Of a stretch of DNA of 64,000 nt, positions 36,367-46,777 are shown one piece after another. The notes below the pieces were generated by a model. The model saw nothing but the letters and a program-made list of their open reading frames with translations. It did no database searches and was not told the DNA's origin. Source of the stretch: Rozella allomycis CSF55 (Eukaryota; Rozellomycota); assembly GCA_000442015.1 (NCBI GenBank), contig KE560790.1, positions 1 to 64,000 on the forward strand, written 5' to 3'. Positions within the stretch are counted from its first letter, which is position 1; the number at the start of each line of letters is the position of its first letter. The translations under genes and the position numbers were made by a program.

Positions 36367-36888
36367 ATGCTTGTCAAATTTGAATTCAAGCCGACCAACT
36401 CTCCAAGTCAAGTATATCTCGCTGGATCGTTTAATGATTGGGAAGCCACAAAAGACAAATTGACAAAGCAGGATGATGGTTTATGGACCTTAGAAATGGA
36501 CGTTCCTCCTGGCAAGGTTTGCTATAAATTCGTTGTTGATGATGAATGGTTAATTGACGAGTCAAAACCAAAAGAGACTGATGACAATGGATTCGTCAAT
36601 AATGTAATGAACCTTGAAATAGCTGATGACCAAAAAGAAACAGCAGGTATGATTAAATCATTTTGTTATACAACAGTTCCTGAAAATAACGTTAGTCATC
36701 CAAATCAAGTAGAAGAATCTCAACCAGAATCGAGTAATGATAAATCTGGGTCCACGACAAGACTAAAAGAAGAAAATGCGAAAGCAAATGATGAGAAACC
36801 AACTGAAACAAAATCAAAGTCAGCGGAAAAGAATGGATCTAAAGCAATCACTCCTGTGAAAAAGAAGAAATGGTTCCTATTCTGTTAA
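36367..36888 (+). CDS. AMPK-type glycogen-binding domain (CBM48) protein
   Basis: 173 residues. The N-terminal domain (about 1-90) is a clear AMPK1_CBM: VKFEFKPTNSPSQVYLAGSF, NDWEATKDKL, WTLEMDVPPGKVCYKFVVDD and WLIDESKPKETD. The rest is a charged, low-complexity tail ending in KKKKWFLFC, a polybasic patch with a C-terminal Cys that could be lipidated. The arrangement recalls yeast Crp1/Mdg1. A GT-AG stretch of exactly 30 nt (36647-36676) has intron features and no in-frame stop, so the protein may be 163 or 173 residues depending on splicing. Confidence 0.8.
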   Translation: MLVKFEFKPTNSPSQVYLAGSFNDWEATKDKLTKQDDGLWTLEMDVPPGKVCYKFVVDDEWLIDESKPKETDDNGFVNNVMNLEIADDQKETAGMIKSFCYTTVPENNVSHPNQVEESQPESSNDKSGSTTRLKEENAKANDEKPTETKSKSAEKNGSKAITPVKKKKWFLFC

Positions 36889-36995
36889 CCTGCACGTTAT
36901 ATAAAGTATATTATATATTTATTACATGTTAATTACAAATTATTAATGAAAATAGAGTCAGCTGTAATATTCGAATTTTCTGTTTTAAAATTAAA

Positions 36996-38137
36996 ATGTC
37001 ACCAGACAACATTAAAGGTGAGCAAAACCTTCGCGAAAAACTAGAGAAAACGCAATATAAATTAGAATCAACCTTAACTGATATGAAAAATATGCAAATG
37101 CACGATGTGAAATCGGGTAAAAATCACAGTGCTATTCTATCACACCTGTCATCCATCTCCTCTCAATTAGACGCTTTTGGAAAGTACAAAATTGATAACC
37201 TTTTAAAAGAATTGGCAGATTCGCAATCTCGGTATTCAGGGAGTCAATCTAAACTTCGTAATGCATTAGAAGAGATAGAATTTCTGAAAGACAAAATTAA
37301 TAATATCGTCAACAATACCAAAGCAGAAATTGAACGTGAAAAACTACATTCGAAATCCACAATTGAAACTTATAAGAATGAAATGTTATTCTATGAAAAG
37401 GAATGTATTGATCTTCGCGGGCAAGTTGAAAAACTCCAAAATACAGTCGCAAGGACAAAAGAATCATTATCTCATGATTTAGAAACTCGGGGTGAATTAT
37501 ATGAGCAGGAAAAGCGCAAATATATGGCCACGATTTCTGAAATGAAGGATCGTTATCGAAAAAAGGAGGATTTGATGCTAGAAGAGTTGAAAAAAGAAGG
37601 AGGCAAAATAAATGTGCTTGAGCAAAAGATAGTGTCCCTTGAAAGCCAGATGCATGACATGTTTGATGAAAAAATGGCGCTGACAAAAAAAGTAGCCTCC
37701 TTGGAAGAAAATGAGAAAGTTTTGAATGAAAATCTGACTTTTGAAAGACTAAGTCGCGATTCAATTCTGGAAGAATTTGAATCTTTTAAGACATTATTGA
37801 GAAAAGATGTTAGACAATGTTCTGTACAAACCGAAAATTTAAGTAGAAGTCAATTTGTTCAGACTGCGGCGACATTCAAAACTCAAACAGTATTTACTTG
37901 CATCTATTAACAAAGATACAAACAGACATAATTCAGAGAGTCGACAAGGCTGTGCTGAGTAGTGAAGAGCGCATTAAAGCAAAGTCAAACAATCAAATGT
38001 TCGCCCCCAACGAAATACTTCAATCTTTTCCTGATAATCAGAATCCTTTGGATAATATAGAAAAGGTTCAGCAAATTTCAATTGAAGATATTCTTGACGA
38101 ACACATAAAAGCGTTTGCTGAAACGAAATTTGAGTAA
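36996..38137 (+). CDS. Coiled-coil protein, function unknown
   Basis: 371 residues with one 26-nt intron after FKTQT. Residues about 10-260 are nearly continuous heptad-rich helix (QYKLESTLTDMKNMQMHDVK; INVLEQKIVSLESQMHDMFD), followed by a Gln/Thr-rich stretch and an acidic C-terminus. No family is recognised; such layouts occur in spindle-pole, centrosomal and vesicle-tether proteins. It is convergent with the next gene (58 bp between stops). Confidence 0.6.
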
Positions 38138-38195
38138 TAAATAGTATTCGTTATTTTATTCATCCAAAATTTTAGGCTCCATACAAACTTCAAAG

Positions 38196-38859
38196 TTATT
38201 CATAGTCTTGTTCTTTCTCAACAGGAACATGGGATTTTAATTTTTCTAATGAGCTCATCCATCTAGACTTATCATCTTCAAATACATCGCTTGTCTTTTC
38301 GAGATTATCCAACGCCTTCTGGTAAAAAGTAATTGCTTGCTTCAGGTAAAAGTCCTTCTTTCTCGTATTATCGTCTATTTTGATTTATCTATTTTGGTAC
38401 GATCATAAAAATAGTGGGCTAGCATTGCTCCTCTCGCTAGTAGGTGGCTATTATGATTAAAAGGAGAATAGGCAAGGTGTGATGTTATTTCATCATATGC
38501 CTCACGAAAATTCTTACATTTTATCCTTCTTTCTATTAATTCAAGAAGAATTTCTTGCCTCTCTATTAATACCTGAAAATAATTACATTTTCAAGGTCCG
38601 CAGCAAAGAACATCTGCAATAATCTAATTGAATCTTCGTCGTTTCTACTTGTAAAATCTACATACATCAAATATAACATATATAAAAGAACATTAAAGTT
38701 TACTCTCCAAAATTTATGAGAGATGTAACTGTAGAATGGATATAAAGTCTCGATTAGTAATCTCGATTTTTCTAAATTTCTCTTCATTAAGCAGTCCTCT
38801 AGATCTGCTAATAATACTCTAAATATCTCTTTCGAGGGATTCGTTCTTCTTGTCCTCAT
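38196..38859 (-). CDS. Helical protein, possibly Rrn11/TAF1A-like
   Basis: Probably 183 or 208 residues depending on one intron. The N-terminus is basic, then helices LADLEDCLMKRNLEKSRLLI, VNFNVLLYMLYLMYVDF, VLIERQEILLELIERRIK and a TPR-like FYLKQAITFYQKALDNL. The order of helices resembles TAF1A/Rrn11, a subunit of the RNA polymerase I core factor, but similarity is weak. The exon joint near 38565 needs either a 14-nt GT-AG gap or an 89-nt intron. A second intron of 26 nt is normal. Confidence 0.4.
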
Positions 38860-38931
38860 AGGTATGTGGCTCAGTTTTAGCCAAAGTAATAGTAAAGTCA
38901 ATTTACAATTTATTTTACAAGATATTAAAAA

Positions 38932-39457
38932 TTATTCGAATCCCTTTATCAAAGACAATGCTGGACTAGGGTATAGACTAGGGTCCACTTGTGATTGAAA
39001 GTTTCGGCTTTTTACTAGCATGTGTGCGCTCAAAAGTTCCTCGAGATGACTAACGAATGCTTCGAATTCAAACGGTTTAAATGAGAGTTTGTATTGAAGA
39101 AAGTATAAAAATTCATTCTCCATTTGATTAACTTCCGACAAGGAGAAACATTTGGAGACTAAACACCATGTTTTGTTATCATATGTGTCATCAAAAAGAT
39201 ATTTTGATGATACCATCAAAGATGAAAGCAACAGTCTGTGACCAGATCCATGTGTTCCCCTACATGCAGGATGCATGCCCTTCAACCTATCGAGATAAAA
39301 TAGCGCTAAAACAAGTGTTATTGTCGATAGACGAGTACGACCAAGAATTTCCTTTAAAAATCTAAACAAATTTATCGATTTCACTTTACTTTACAACGGT
39401 CGGCATTTCTTTAATAGACGCTTCGGCCCGTTCGGTTGTTTCCGTACATTCAAACAT
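38932..39457 (-). CDS. Pho80/Pcl-type cyclin
   Basis: 165 residues, one 28-nt intron after MFECTETTERAEASIKEMPT-VVK. The cyclin fold is seen in FLKEILGRTRLSTITLVLAL, FYLDRLKGMHP, LLLSSLMVSSKYLFDDTYDN, WCLVSKCFSLSEVNQMENEF and LYFLQYKLSFKPFEFEAFV. This matches Pcl/Pho80 cyclins, which partner Pho85-type CDKs in nutrient signalling. The short first exon would be missed without the splice. It is divergent from a small plus-strand reading frame 55 bp away. Confidence 0.82.
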
Positions 39458-39512
39458 ATTATAAACCAGGCATTCCGTTAGCTCTTATTATTCCAATAAT
39501 TTAACGCTACCG

Positions 39513-39680
39513 ATGAGTTCCATTCTAAAGAAATCTAAACGGGAACCCTTCAATGGGGGTGTGACGAGTCCTGCGGAGGGATTGACCAGACTGGATAATT
39601 CCTCCCTGAAAAATGTCATTAGTACTTGTATCGGAACTGTGTCTGAGTTAAGGGTATGGGACGCCATGGCAAGGTATTAA
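39513..39680 (+). CDS. Small hypothetical protein
   Basis: Frame of 55 residues: MSSILKKSKREPFNGGVTSP, then LKNVISTCIGTVSELRVWDA. The final codons overlap possible donors (GTATTA at about 39675), so a few more residues could be added by splicing. No family is recognised. Support comes from its position in a gap otherwise large for this genome and from a balanced amino-acid composition. The 39681-39917 stretch downstream shows nothing else. Confidence 0.35.
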   Translation: MSSILKKSKREPFNGGVTSPAEGLTRLDNSSLKNVISTCIGTVSELRVWDAMARY

Positions 39681-39917
39681 ATTGATTTGTTTAGAAATGG
39701 AAACTAGGGTATCCTCATTTATAAATTTAATCTTGAAACTTATCGGAAGATAATCATGAAATGACCACGGAAATTTAATTATGTTTTTATGATATAGATT
39801 AGTCATATTATGTATTATGCAAGAATGGTACCATATTTGATGCAGCTACGCCACATTACTAAACCAATCAAACACATTTTATTACAACGGATGTACCTTT
39901 CAGTATTATTCAAATTT

Positions 39918-40556
39918 TTATGGATTTTCATGGCTTTCATGCACAGAATAATCAAATTCTGAAGTTAACGAGGCCGAATCGAATAGGCTAGCGTCAAACG
40001 CCTCGCAATCAAAATGAGAAGAGTAACTCGAATCATTAGAATTTCTTCTCGTGTCTGTAATTTCTCTCTCTTCAATGCTCAAAAACGGATCCTTTCTAAG
40101 CCTCATTGCATTTTTGATAGCAAAATCTGAGAGTTCTGGACAAGACACAGTTGAAGCACATCTAGGGGGTAAGTTTCTTGTCCATGTGAAAGGCGAATAT
40201 TTGGGGTCTAAAACAGCGGCAGCAGATTTGTAAAATGCATCAATACGATTTTCTTCACTTGCGTCTAATTCCCCCGGCTGAAGCCCTTTTAACATGCAAT
40301 TTTTTGGGGAGAAAACAACTGTTTCGATCCCATGAGTCTTGAGTCTTTTCTTTAAATCTAAGTTTTCTCTCTGAAGTCTTGATATGGCCTCCTTGGCTGC
40401 GTATAATTGTTCTTGTAATTGGGTATTCAGGTATTCTTGTTCAATTGTCAATTTATCGCAATTCATATACTTTGAAGTATTATTCGAGTAATTCGATGGC
40501 ATTCTGGTCGATTCTACCAATTTTTTAACTGAGCGGCGTGTTTTCGTCATGTGCAT
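39918..40556 (-). CDS. Hypothetical coiled-coil protein with Ser/Asp-rich tail
   Basis: Single-exon, 212 residues. The N-terminus is basic (MTKTRRSVKKL). A leucine-heptad coiled coil covers about 38-70 (EYLNTQLQEQLYAAKEAISR, LQRENLDLKKRL). The C-terminal 60 residues are rich in Ser, Asp and Phe (FDCEAFDASLFDSASL). The coiled-coil-then-tail shape could suit a shugoshin-like or bZIP-derived protein, but no signature supports either. Confidence 0.5.
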   Translation of the reverse strand: MHMTKTRRSVKKLVESTRMPSNYSNNTSKYMNCDKLTIEQEYLNTQLQEQLYAAKEAISRLQRENLDLKKRLKTHGIETVVFSPKNCMLKGLQPGELDASEENRIDAFYKSAAAVLDPKYSPFTWTRNLPPRCASTVSCPELSDFAIKNAMRLRKDPFLSIEEREITDTRRNSNDSSYSSHFDCEAFDASLFDSASLTSEFDYSVHESHENP

Positions 40557-40664
40557 TTAAGTTTGATAAATTTCCAAAAAAGGATTGATGGCATCTATAC
40601 AAAATTTTAATATTAAATTCATAAAAAGGAGTTGATGGATTTATTTTAGTTTAAAATAGTTTAT

Positions 40665-41384
40665 TCAATGCAGCTTTCTTATTTCACTGTCAGGGGCTCT
40701 TGAGGTGTCCCCCCACCATTCAAAAAGAAATGAATGTGCAATTTTCACAAACCAAGGCGTCCAGTGAAATTCAAGGTTAAGGAAAAAAGAAATCATTACC
40801 TTTATCTTCCATCATATCAACTAAGGCATCTTTAGAAACGAAAATAGTCTCACAAACTTCATTCATGTTAATTTCAAATTTTAAATCACTTGAGATTTTT
40901 CCAAATAGTATATAATCAACTTATCAATGCAATCTTTTATACCTACCTTCATGCTCCCCCCAAATGCCATCAGAATCATGTGCTTCATACAGGATGCGGG
41001 TTAAGAAATTTAGATCCGAGGGCTTAATCTGTAAATTTAAAATTTTGATTTTACTCCAGTTATTCCCAGTTCATGCTGCAGCTTTCTGACTGCAGCAGCT
41101 TTGACTCCTTCGACACCATCGATTTCCTCCGGAATATACAATGGATGAGAGCAACAAGTGTTAGTCCAGAGCAATGGAAATGTAACCTTTTCTTTCGCAC
41201 GCCGTTGTAATAATAACTCATCGTTTTCATTGAATAGGAAAACAGAAAACGCTCTGTGTAATCTATTGGGGGTAGATAGGTGATGAGCTTCTTTTTTTGT
41301 AATGCTTCCTATGATTTCATCTTTTTCAGTCACTAAAATGCATTTCTCGCGTATTAAATACTCTTCCTGCTTCGGATCAATCAT
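40665..41384 (-). CDS. IDI1: Isopentenyl-diphosphate delta-isomerase
   Basis: 212 residues after introns of 26, 27 and 28 nt. Family motifs: HRAFSVFLFNENDELLLQRR, WTNTCCSHPL (catalytic Cys), RKLQHELGI (Nudix-type Glu), IWGEHEVDYILF and the C-terminal WTPWFVKIAHSFLFEWW. It interconverts IPP and DMAPP at the head of sterol, dolichol and prenyl synthesis. The last intron has a normal donor but no AG before the conserved TPWF; only an end at TTG preserves the frame. Confidence 0.93.
40772..40799 (-). other. GT-TG intron (28 nt) in IDI1
   Basis: The donor is GTAATG; the intron end reads CCTTAACCTTG, after which the exon encodes EFHWTPWF. No AG occurs between the donor and the conserved TPW codons. 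With a 28-nt intron the whole gene sums to an exact codon count (213 codons including stop). Confidence 0.75.
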
Positions 41385-41468
41385 GGAATTTTCTAAAACT
41401 TGAGATGATACTGATGATACAATTATATTTTTTTCTAATTTAAAAATAGTACACTGAAGCTAGCTTTA

Positions 41469-42162
41469 TTAAATAGTGTACATATCCTTCTTGGAATTAT
41501 GCTTTTGAAATATGAAACGGTCTCGATCATCGCGTTTTACTAATTTTTTCCAAGTGTTTCCAATTTCCAATACTGATGTCTCATCGCTTGCATTTTTAAT
41601 CCAAATAGCGAGACGATACATTCTTGATTGTTGTCTTACTGTTATTACGCAACCGCAAACATTGTCACTGTGTTCAAATAGTGAACCGACGCATGCAAGG
41701 ACCTACGTTTACTAGACAGAAAAAAATTACGGTGGTCACCCAAGCTTCATTAACTCTTGGGTCTTTTCTGATGTTAACGTACCAACGACCTCCATTTTCA
41801 TTTTCTGGGTCTTCCCAGCTGGGCTCTATTCCTTCACGAAAATAATGGTAATTAGTTCCTTCAATTAATTCAAATGGAGGTATAATCGAATTATAAATAC
41901 TATGGTTAGTTGAACATATATAATGGAAAAAAGACCTGAAAACGCAAAATAGATCAAAAAATATGTATACTTACCCCCAAAAGTCTTCGACTGTCTTGAA
42001 AGAAATTATTTTTTTCAAGTTATCTTTCCAGTTTTTGTTATTGGACTTCTGTGGAGGTGAATCATACCAAAGAGTCCATTCACCATGAAGAGGGTGTTTT
42101 ACGTTATAATTTTCCTTGTCTTGAAAGACGGTAACAAGATTATCATCGTAAACAGTTGCCAT
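41469..42162 (-). CDS. CDC33: Translation initiation factor eIF4E
   Basis: 196 residues after two introns (75 and 28 nt). Conserved blocks are HPLHGEWTLWYD, FKTVEDFWGIYNSIIPPFEL, YHYFREGIEPSWED, NENGGRWYV and FEHSDNVCGCVITVRQQSRM. The Trp of EPSWED and that of HPLHGEWTLWYD correspond to the cap-stacking pair; the Glu after the first is present. It binds the mRNA 5' cap and recruits eIF4G. The first intron (41900-41974) is long for this genome and contains an internal AG-GT junction. Confidence 0.93.
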
Positions 42163-42602
42163 TAAAAAGTGGCGCAGGCCAACCCCTGAAAACCAGAATT
42201 CTTTATCAACGCTTTCATATTATGACAAAAGAATAAGAAAGAGATCAAAATTGATATTTTAGCTTTTTATCCAGTGAATTAGATTCTCATTTCTCTGATT
42301 CCGTCGTTAATTTGGTGTTCTTTTTGCTCAACAATCATTTACACCGTTTTAGGCTTTAGCATCTTAATTCTTTAAATATCTTAAATTTGTAATCGTATTT
42401 TGGCTTCTGGAAATGGGAATTTCATGGAGCGTCAAGACAAATTCCGTTGAATCAAGTTTATTGAAAACTAAACTTAATTTAGAATTTTAAACTTCATTTT
42501 CTATTTCTCACCATTCCCTTCGGTGGAAAAGCTCGATTAAAATGGGAAAAAAGAAGTGGTGCTGCCAGAAACATATGGCAAAACCATCATTATTTAGTTT
42601 AT
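42163..42602. other. Intergenic region between NAMPT and eIF4E genes
   Basis: 440 bp holding the upstream region of eIF4E and the 3' end of the NAMPT gene. No reading frame of note, no tRNA. A GC-richer segment at about 42513-42535 can form a small hairpin (CCATT/GGTGG side arms). I see nothing else. Confidence 0.4.
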
Positions 42603-44316
42603 TTAATGTATTCTAATAGCATCATTGATTTTCTTTTGAAGATCTGCTGATATCGCATTATGTTTCTTCGGATTTCTCGGCCATATTTTCGATATTCTCC
42701 CCTTTATAGAATCGAAACTTTCTTTAAACGTGTTTTCCATAGGTCCTTGATCATATACGGTTTTTAGAGCATTTAAAATATTAGGTGATGATTTTTTGGG
42801 ATAGACAGTTGGAAGGCCCTATTTAAGACTTCCAATAAAGTTACACTTTCATTAATGGCAACAACCATCTCACCTGGTAAGCTCATTTTCCCACTACCAG
42901 TAACTGGCGTCTTCATTACGTCCCAAGTAATATTAAAAGATATTTCTTACCTGTCGGTTCCATCAACATATTCGATATAGCATAGTTTTGTAGCAAAACT
43001 CATGGTATCTCTATTTAGTTTCTTCCATGAAAACATTTAATCAAATTTACTTGCAATAAACCTCCGCCCATGCCTAAAGCAAGATTCATGGATGAAAACC
43101 CGGCATCTAAAATGCTCTTCAAAATTTCTTTGGTTTGTTCAAAAGTTACACCGTCACCCTGTATCACGGAGCATTTGTTAAGGACCTCCTTAAGTAATAG
43201 CAAGACACTTACTTTGTAGCCTTTCTTATTAATTGACGCGCCAAATACTTTTTCGGCTGCACGTAGTGCCATTAGAACAACTTCAGAAGGATTACCAGAG
43301 TCCGGTCTTAACACTAATATGCCGCCTTTTTCTAATTTTTTGGAGGCTACAACTGGCAATATATTGTTTAATGCGTTTGCATAGTCGTATGAATCCATAA
43401 CAATAGAGTATATACCACTTCCAAATTTTTCAATCATATTTATAATGGCATCCTTATAAATTTAAGCTTTTTTGTATACCTTTTCGGACTTAAAAGATGT
43501 CATAACAGAATGTTCCGTAGCTGGAATTGAGGTGGCGACAGGCTTTCCATAATTAAGATAAAACTGAGCATAATAAGCAGCACTCATGGTATCGCTACCA
43601 GTAAAATTTAGCTAGGATTGTATAACATGGCGAATTTTACCAAGTGCGCGCAACCGCCATAAATGGATTGTTCTACCGACGTACAACCTCTAAATCCAAA
43701 ATCATGCAATCGACTTTCAATCATGCAGTAAAATTCTTCATCTACGCTTTTTTCAAATGACTCTTCAATCAAATCTTTCATTCTACGCGATAATGTGGCA
43801 ACAGTGGAAGGATACTATTTTAAGTTCACAGCAAAATGCGTACCCAAACCATGGTAAGTATAGTTTCAAGGTACGTCACTAATCTACTATATTCTTTTTC
43901 AGCGGTAATCACAAATACAGGAACATGAGGATAAACAACTGTTCCTTCAGGAAGCGCTTCAATTTTTACGGGAAAGTATCCATCCTTTTCTTTAATAAAC
44001 TAAATAATAACTCTATAGTAAAAATCATTACTTTGAGAAATAAATCTTCTGGAAATGGAAATGAGGTATAATTGGCATTGTGAGTTTTGAAGAATGCACT
44101 GGCCCTTTCTATATCATCAATAGTCCATTTTTTGTTGACATAATTCTCAATGATAAATCTTAGACCATAAAATATAATTCTTTGGTCTTGAACGTCTTTA
44201 TCATACCCACAACGGAATTCTGCGTATGCAACCATTTTCTTTGCATCAGGATATTGTTCTGGATGTGAAACTTTGTAGCTGTCGGTTAGCAAAGGAAATG
44301 GGACATTATAAAACAT
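42603..44316 (-). CDS. NAMPT: Nicotinamide phosphoribosyltransferase
   Basis: 496 residues (human enzyme 491) from nine exons with introns of 24-32 nt. Motifs: LLTDSYKVSHPEQYPDAKKM, EFRCGYD, YLETILTMVWYPSTVAT, FGFRGCTSVEQS, AHLLNFTGSDT, ATEHSVMTSF, MDSYDYANA, VLRPDSGNP, VIQGDGVTFEQ and LALGMGGGLLQK. It makes NMN from nicotinamide and PRPP, a one-step NAD salvage route. Most fungi instead use nicotinamidase plus nicotinate phosphoribosyltransferase, so its presence is notable. One intron (42924-42950) ends in TG. Confidence 0.95.
42924..42950 (-). other. GT-TG intron (27 nt) in NAMPT
   Basis: The donor GTAAGA follows the codons for EYVDGTD; the intron end reads ATATTACTTG and the exon resumes with codons for DVMKTPVTGSGK, aligned with the KDPVADPNK region of animal NAMPT. 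There is no AG other than the one in the donor. The gene's total exon length divides exactly by three only with this intron. Confidence 0.75.
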
Positions 44317-44332
44317 AATGAATTTTACAAGT

Positions 44333-46569
44333 TTATTTCAAAACCGGTATATCTTCAAACAGCTTTAGGCAATTAGGATTTGCTAGAGATCCACTGGGTA
44401 CAACTTTTTGACCAGATATTATACGTTTAACTGCAACCTCCACTTTTTTGCCATTTGTTGTATACTATGTTTTTACAAGATTTTTCTTACTGGAATTTCA
44501 CCAATTGGCAATATAAAAGAGGGAACGTGGCGAGGAGAAAGTTGATTTCTTATCATTAATTTAATTTCATTGATTAGTCTTTCATCTAATTGGCAACCTT
44601 GAGTCATTTTCAGAAATAAGACAACCCGTTCATCAGTATCCTGAGGTCTTTTTTGTCCAACAACAAGACTATCCTCTACTTGAGGAAATTGAGAGACTAT
44701 TATAGTAAAGTATTAAATTTTACTGATAGAATAAATTTCCGCAGAGCCAAAGCGAACACCTGCTGGATTTAAAGTACCATCACTGCAGTAAACGAAATAC
44801 TAATAGGTACCTTCTTCCAAGCATTATTAACCCTTTCGTATCTGGGTTGATATAAATAAAGTCACCATGCATCCAAACTCCGTATGAATTGTCAAAGTAT
44901 GCTTTGCGGTATTTTTCATTGCCCATATCATCCCAAAAAAAGATAGGCATAGAAGGAAAAGACTTAATGCAAACAAGATCTCCACTCTCACCGTACACAG
45001 GTTTTCCTTTTTGACTTAACCTTTTTTTCATACCTTCCGTATTCCATGCTTCAATGGCCATACCCAGGCATCGACATTGAATTTCGCCTTTGTAAACTGG
45101 AAGGTCAACATTGTGTCCAGCGAAAAGAGAAATAATATCCGTACCACCTGTTATTGAACCTAGCAAAACATCGGCTTTAATATTCTGATAAACGTATTCA
45201 AATGTTGACGCAGGTAGAGGGCTTCCTGTGGAGTAAATGTAACGTAAACTATCCAATGAGAACTCTTTAGATATTTCTTTCTTATTTTCTTCCAAAGTTT
45301 GTAAAAATTTAGCGCTAGTGCCAAAGGCGGTTATTTTAAATGCTTGTATCATTTTAAACATTTGCATTTGGTGCGGTTTAAATGGAGAACCGTCATATAG
45401 CACTATAGTAGCTCCTACAGATAACACTGAAATAAGCCAATTCCACATCATCCAACCAGTTGTAGTGTATTGAAAAACAACATCAGCTCGTGTCAAGTTC
45501 CCATGTAACATGTGTTCTTTTTTATGTTGTATTAACGTTCCCTGTTATTACATGTAATTATAGTTACACCAGCTGAATGTACCAAACATTTTGGCTTTCC
45601 TGTAGTGCCGCTAGAATAGAGAATAAACAATGGTTGGTTAAATGGAAGACTCTCAAATTGTAATTTTAATGGCTCATTTGAATTTAAAAAATCATCATAT
45701 GATATTCTTTGCTATTTGGAAAGTCTCTTTACGCATTCTCAATATCGACAAACTCAAATGAGTGAGTTGGGATCCAATTGACAACAACTACTTTTAAAAG
45801 TGTGGGAAGCTCCTTCACTGCAGCTCTGAGCTTTTCTAAATGATCATGTATTTTGTCATTATATGCAACCGCATTCGCAGATATCAACAACTTCGGTTGG
45901 ACTTGGCTGAATCTTTCCAGAACACCCTAGAAAATATATTAAATTCTTTAATACTGTTGTTCCAAAATCAGGAGATGTAGAAGTCCAGATTGCCCCGATT
46001 GATGACGCGGCCAGCATAAAAACAACAGCATGTGGGATATTTGGGATATAGCCTTTTGATCATAAAAAATTGAAATACCCGCAACAACATCCCCTTTCTG
46101 GAGCCCCAGTCTTTTAAATGCCGATGCCGTTTTTTCTACTTCGACATACAACTCTGAATATGAAAGTTTTGTTTCACGTCCTAGCTCATCTAATTGTGAA
46201 TGTCATTTGCAATTTACCGTATGTTATAATAGCTGGATGATTATCATTCCAGTGAATTAAATTCTCTGCATAACTTAACGTGGCCCCTTTAAACCATTCT
46301 GGTAGATCTTTCATAGGAACACTTTCATCGATCGCACGACTCCATTTTCCCAAATGTATTATTTCAGTAAATTTTAAAACTTCTTGCCAAAATAAATTGA
46401 TATTCTTAACGCTCCATTGATATAAATCTTCATACGAAGCAATATTAATTCGATATTTCTCGGAGATCAATCGCTTAAATTGTTGCATTTGAGTATTCGT
46501 TAATTTTGGTTCCCACAAAGGCTTGTTTAAATCAGATTCAGTCTTGTTTTGGTTCATCGAAATAGGCAT
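44333..46569 (-). CDS. AACS: Acetoacetyl-CoA synthetase
   Basis: About 670 residues with eight or so introns of 26-28 nt. The acyl-adenylate-forming enzyme motifs are [20 protein letters not shown] (P-loop-like), [64 protein letters not shown] and the C-terminal Lys-bearing segment. AACS activates acetoacetate in the cytosol for sterol or fatty-acid synthesis. The N-terminal block [18 protein letters not shown] is characteristic of AACS rather than acetyl-CoA synthetase. It is in tandem with the NAMPT gene. Confidence 0.92.
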
Positions 46570-46777
46570 GGAGAATGTTTACTAAATTTCCGTGAGGCAA
46601 GCCACACCAATCAATCTTCATCTTATGTTTTACTGTCTAATTACTATTTAAGATTTAAACATTATTTAATTTTGATCACAATCTATAGATGCTAAAACTC
46701 GAGTTTATTTTGATGCTTCACTTCAATGGTGTGTATAGTCTTTTGTTTTGTAAACAAACCTTGCAACGGTCAAAAGA

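Noticed and set aside
40772-40799. Minor (U12-type) intron in IDI1, because of the CCTTAAC branch-like motif
   Set aside because: The donor GTAATG does not match the U12 consensus RTATCCTT, and AC as 3' end would break the frame; the GT-TG reading fits better.
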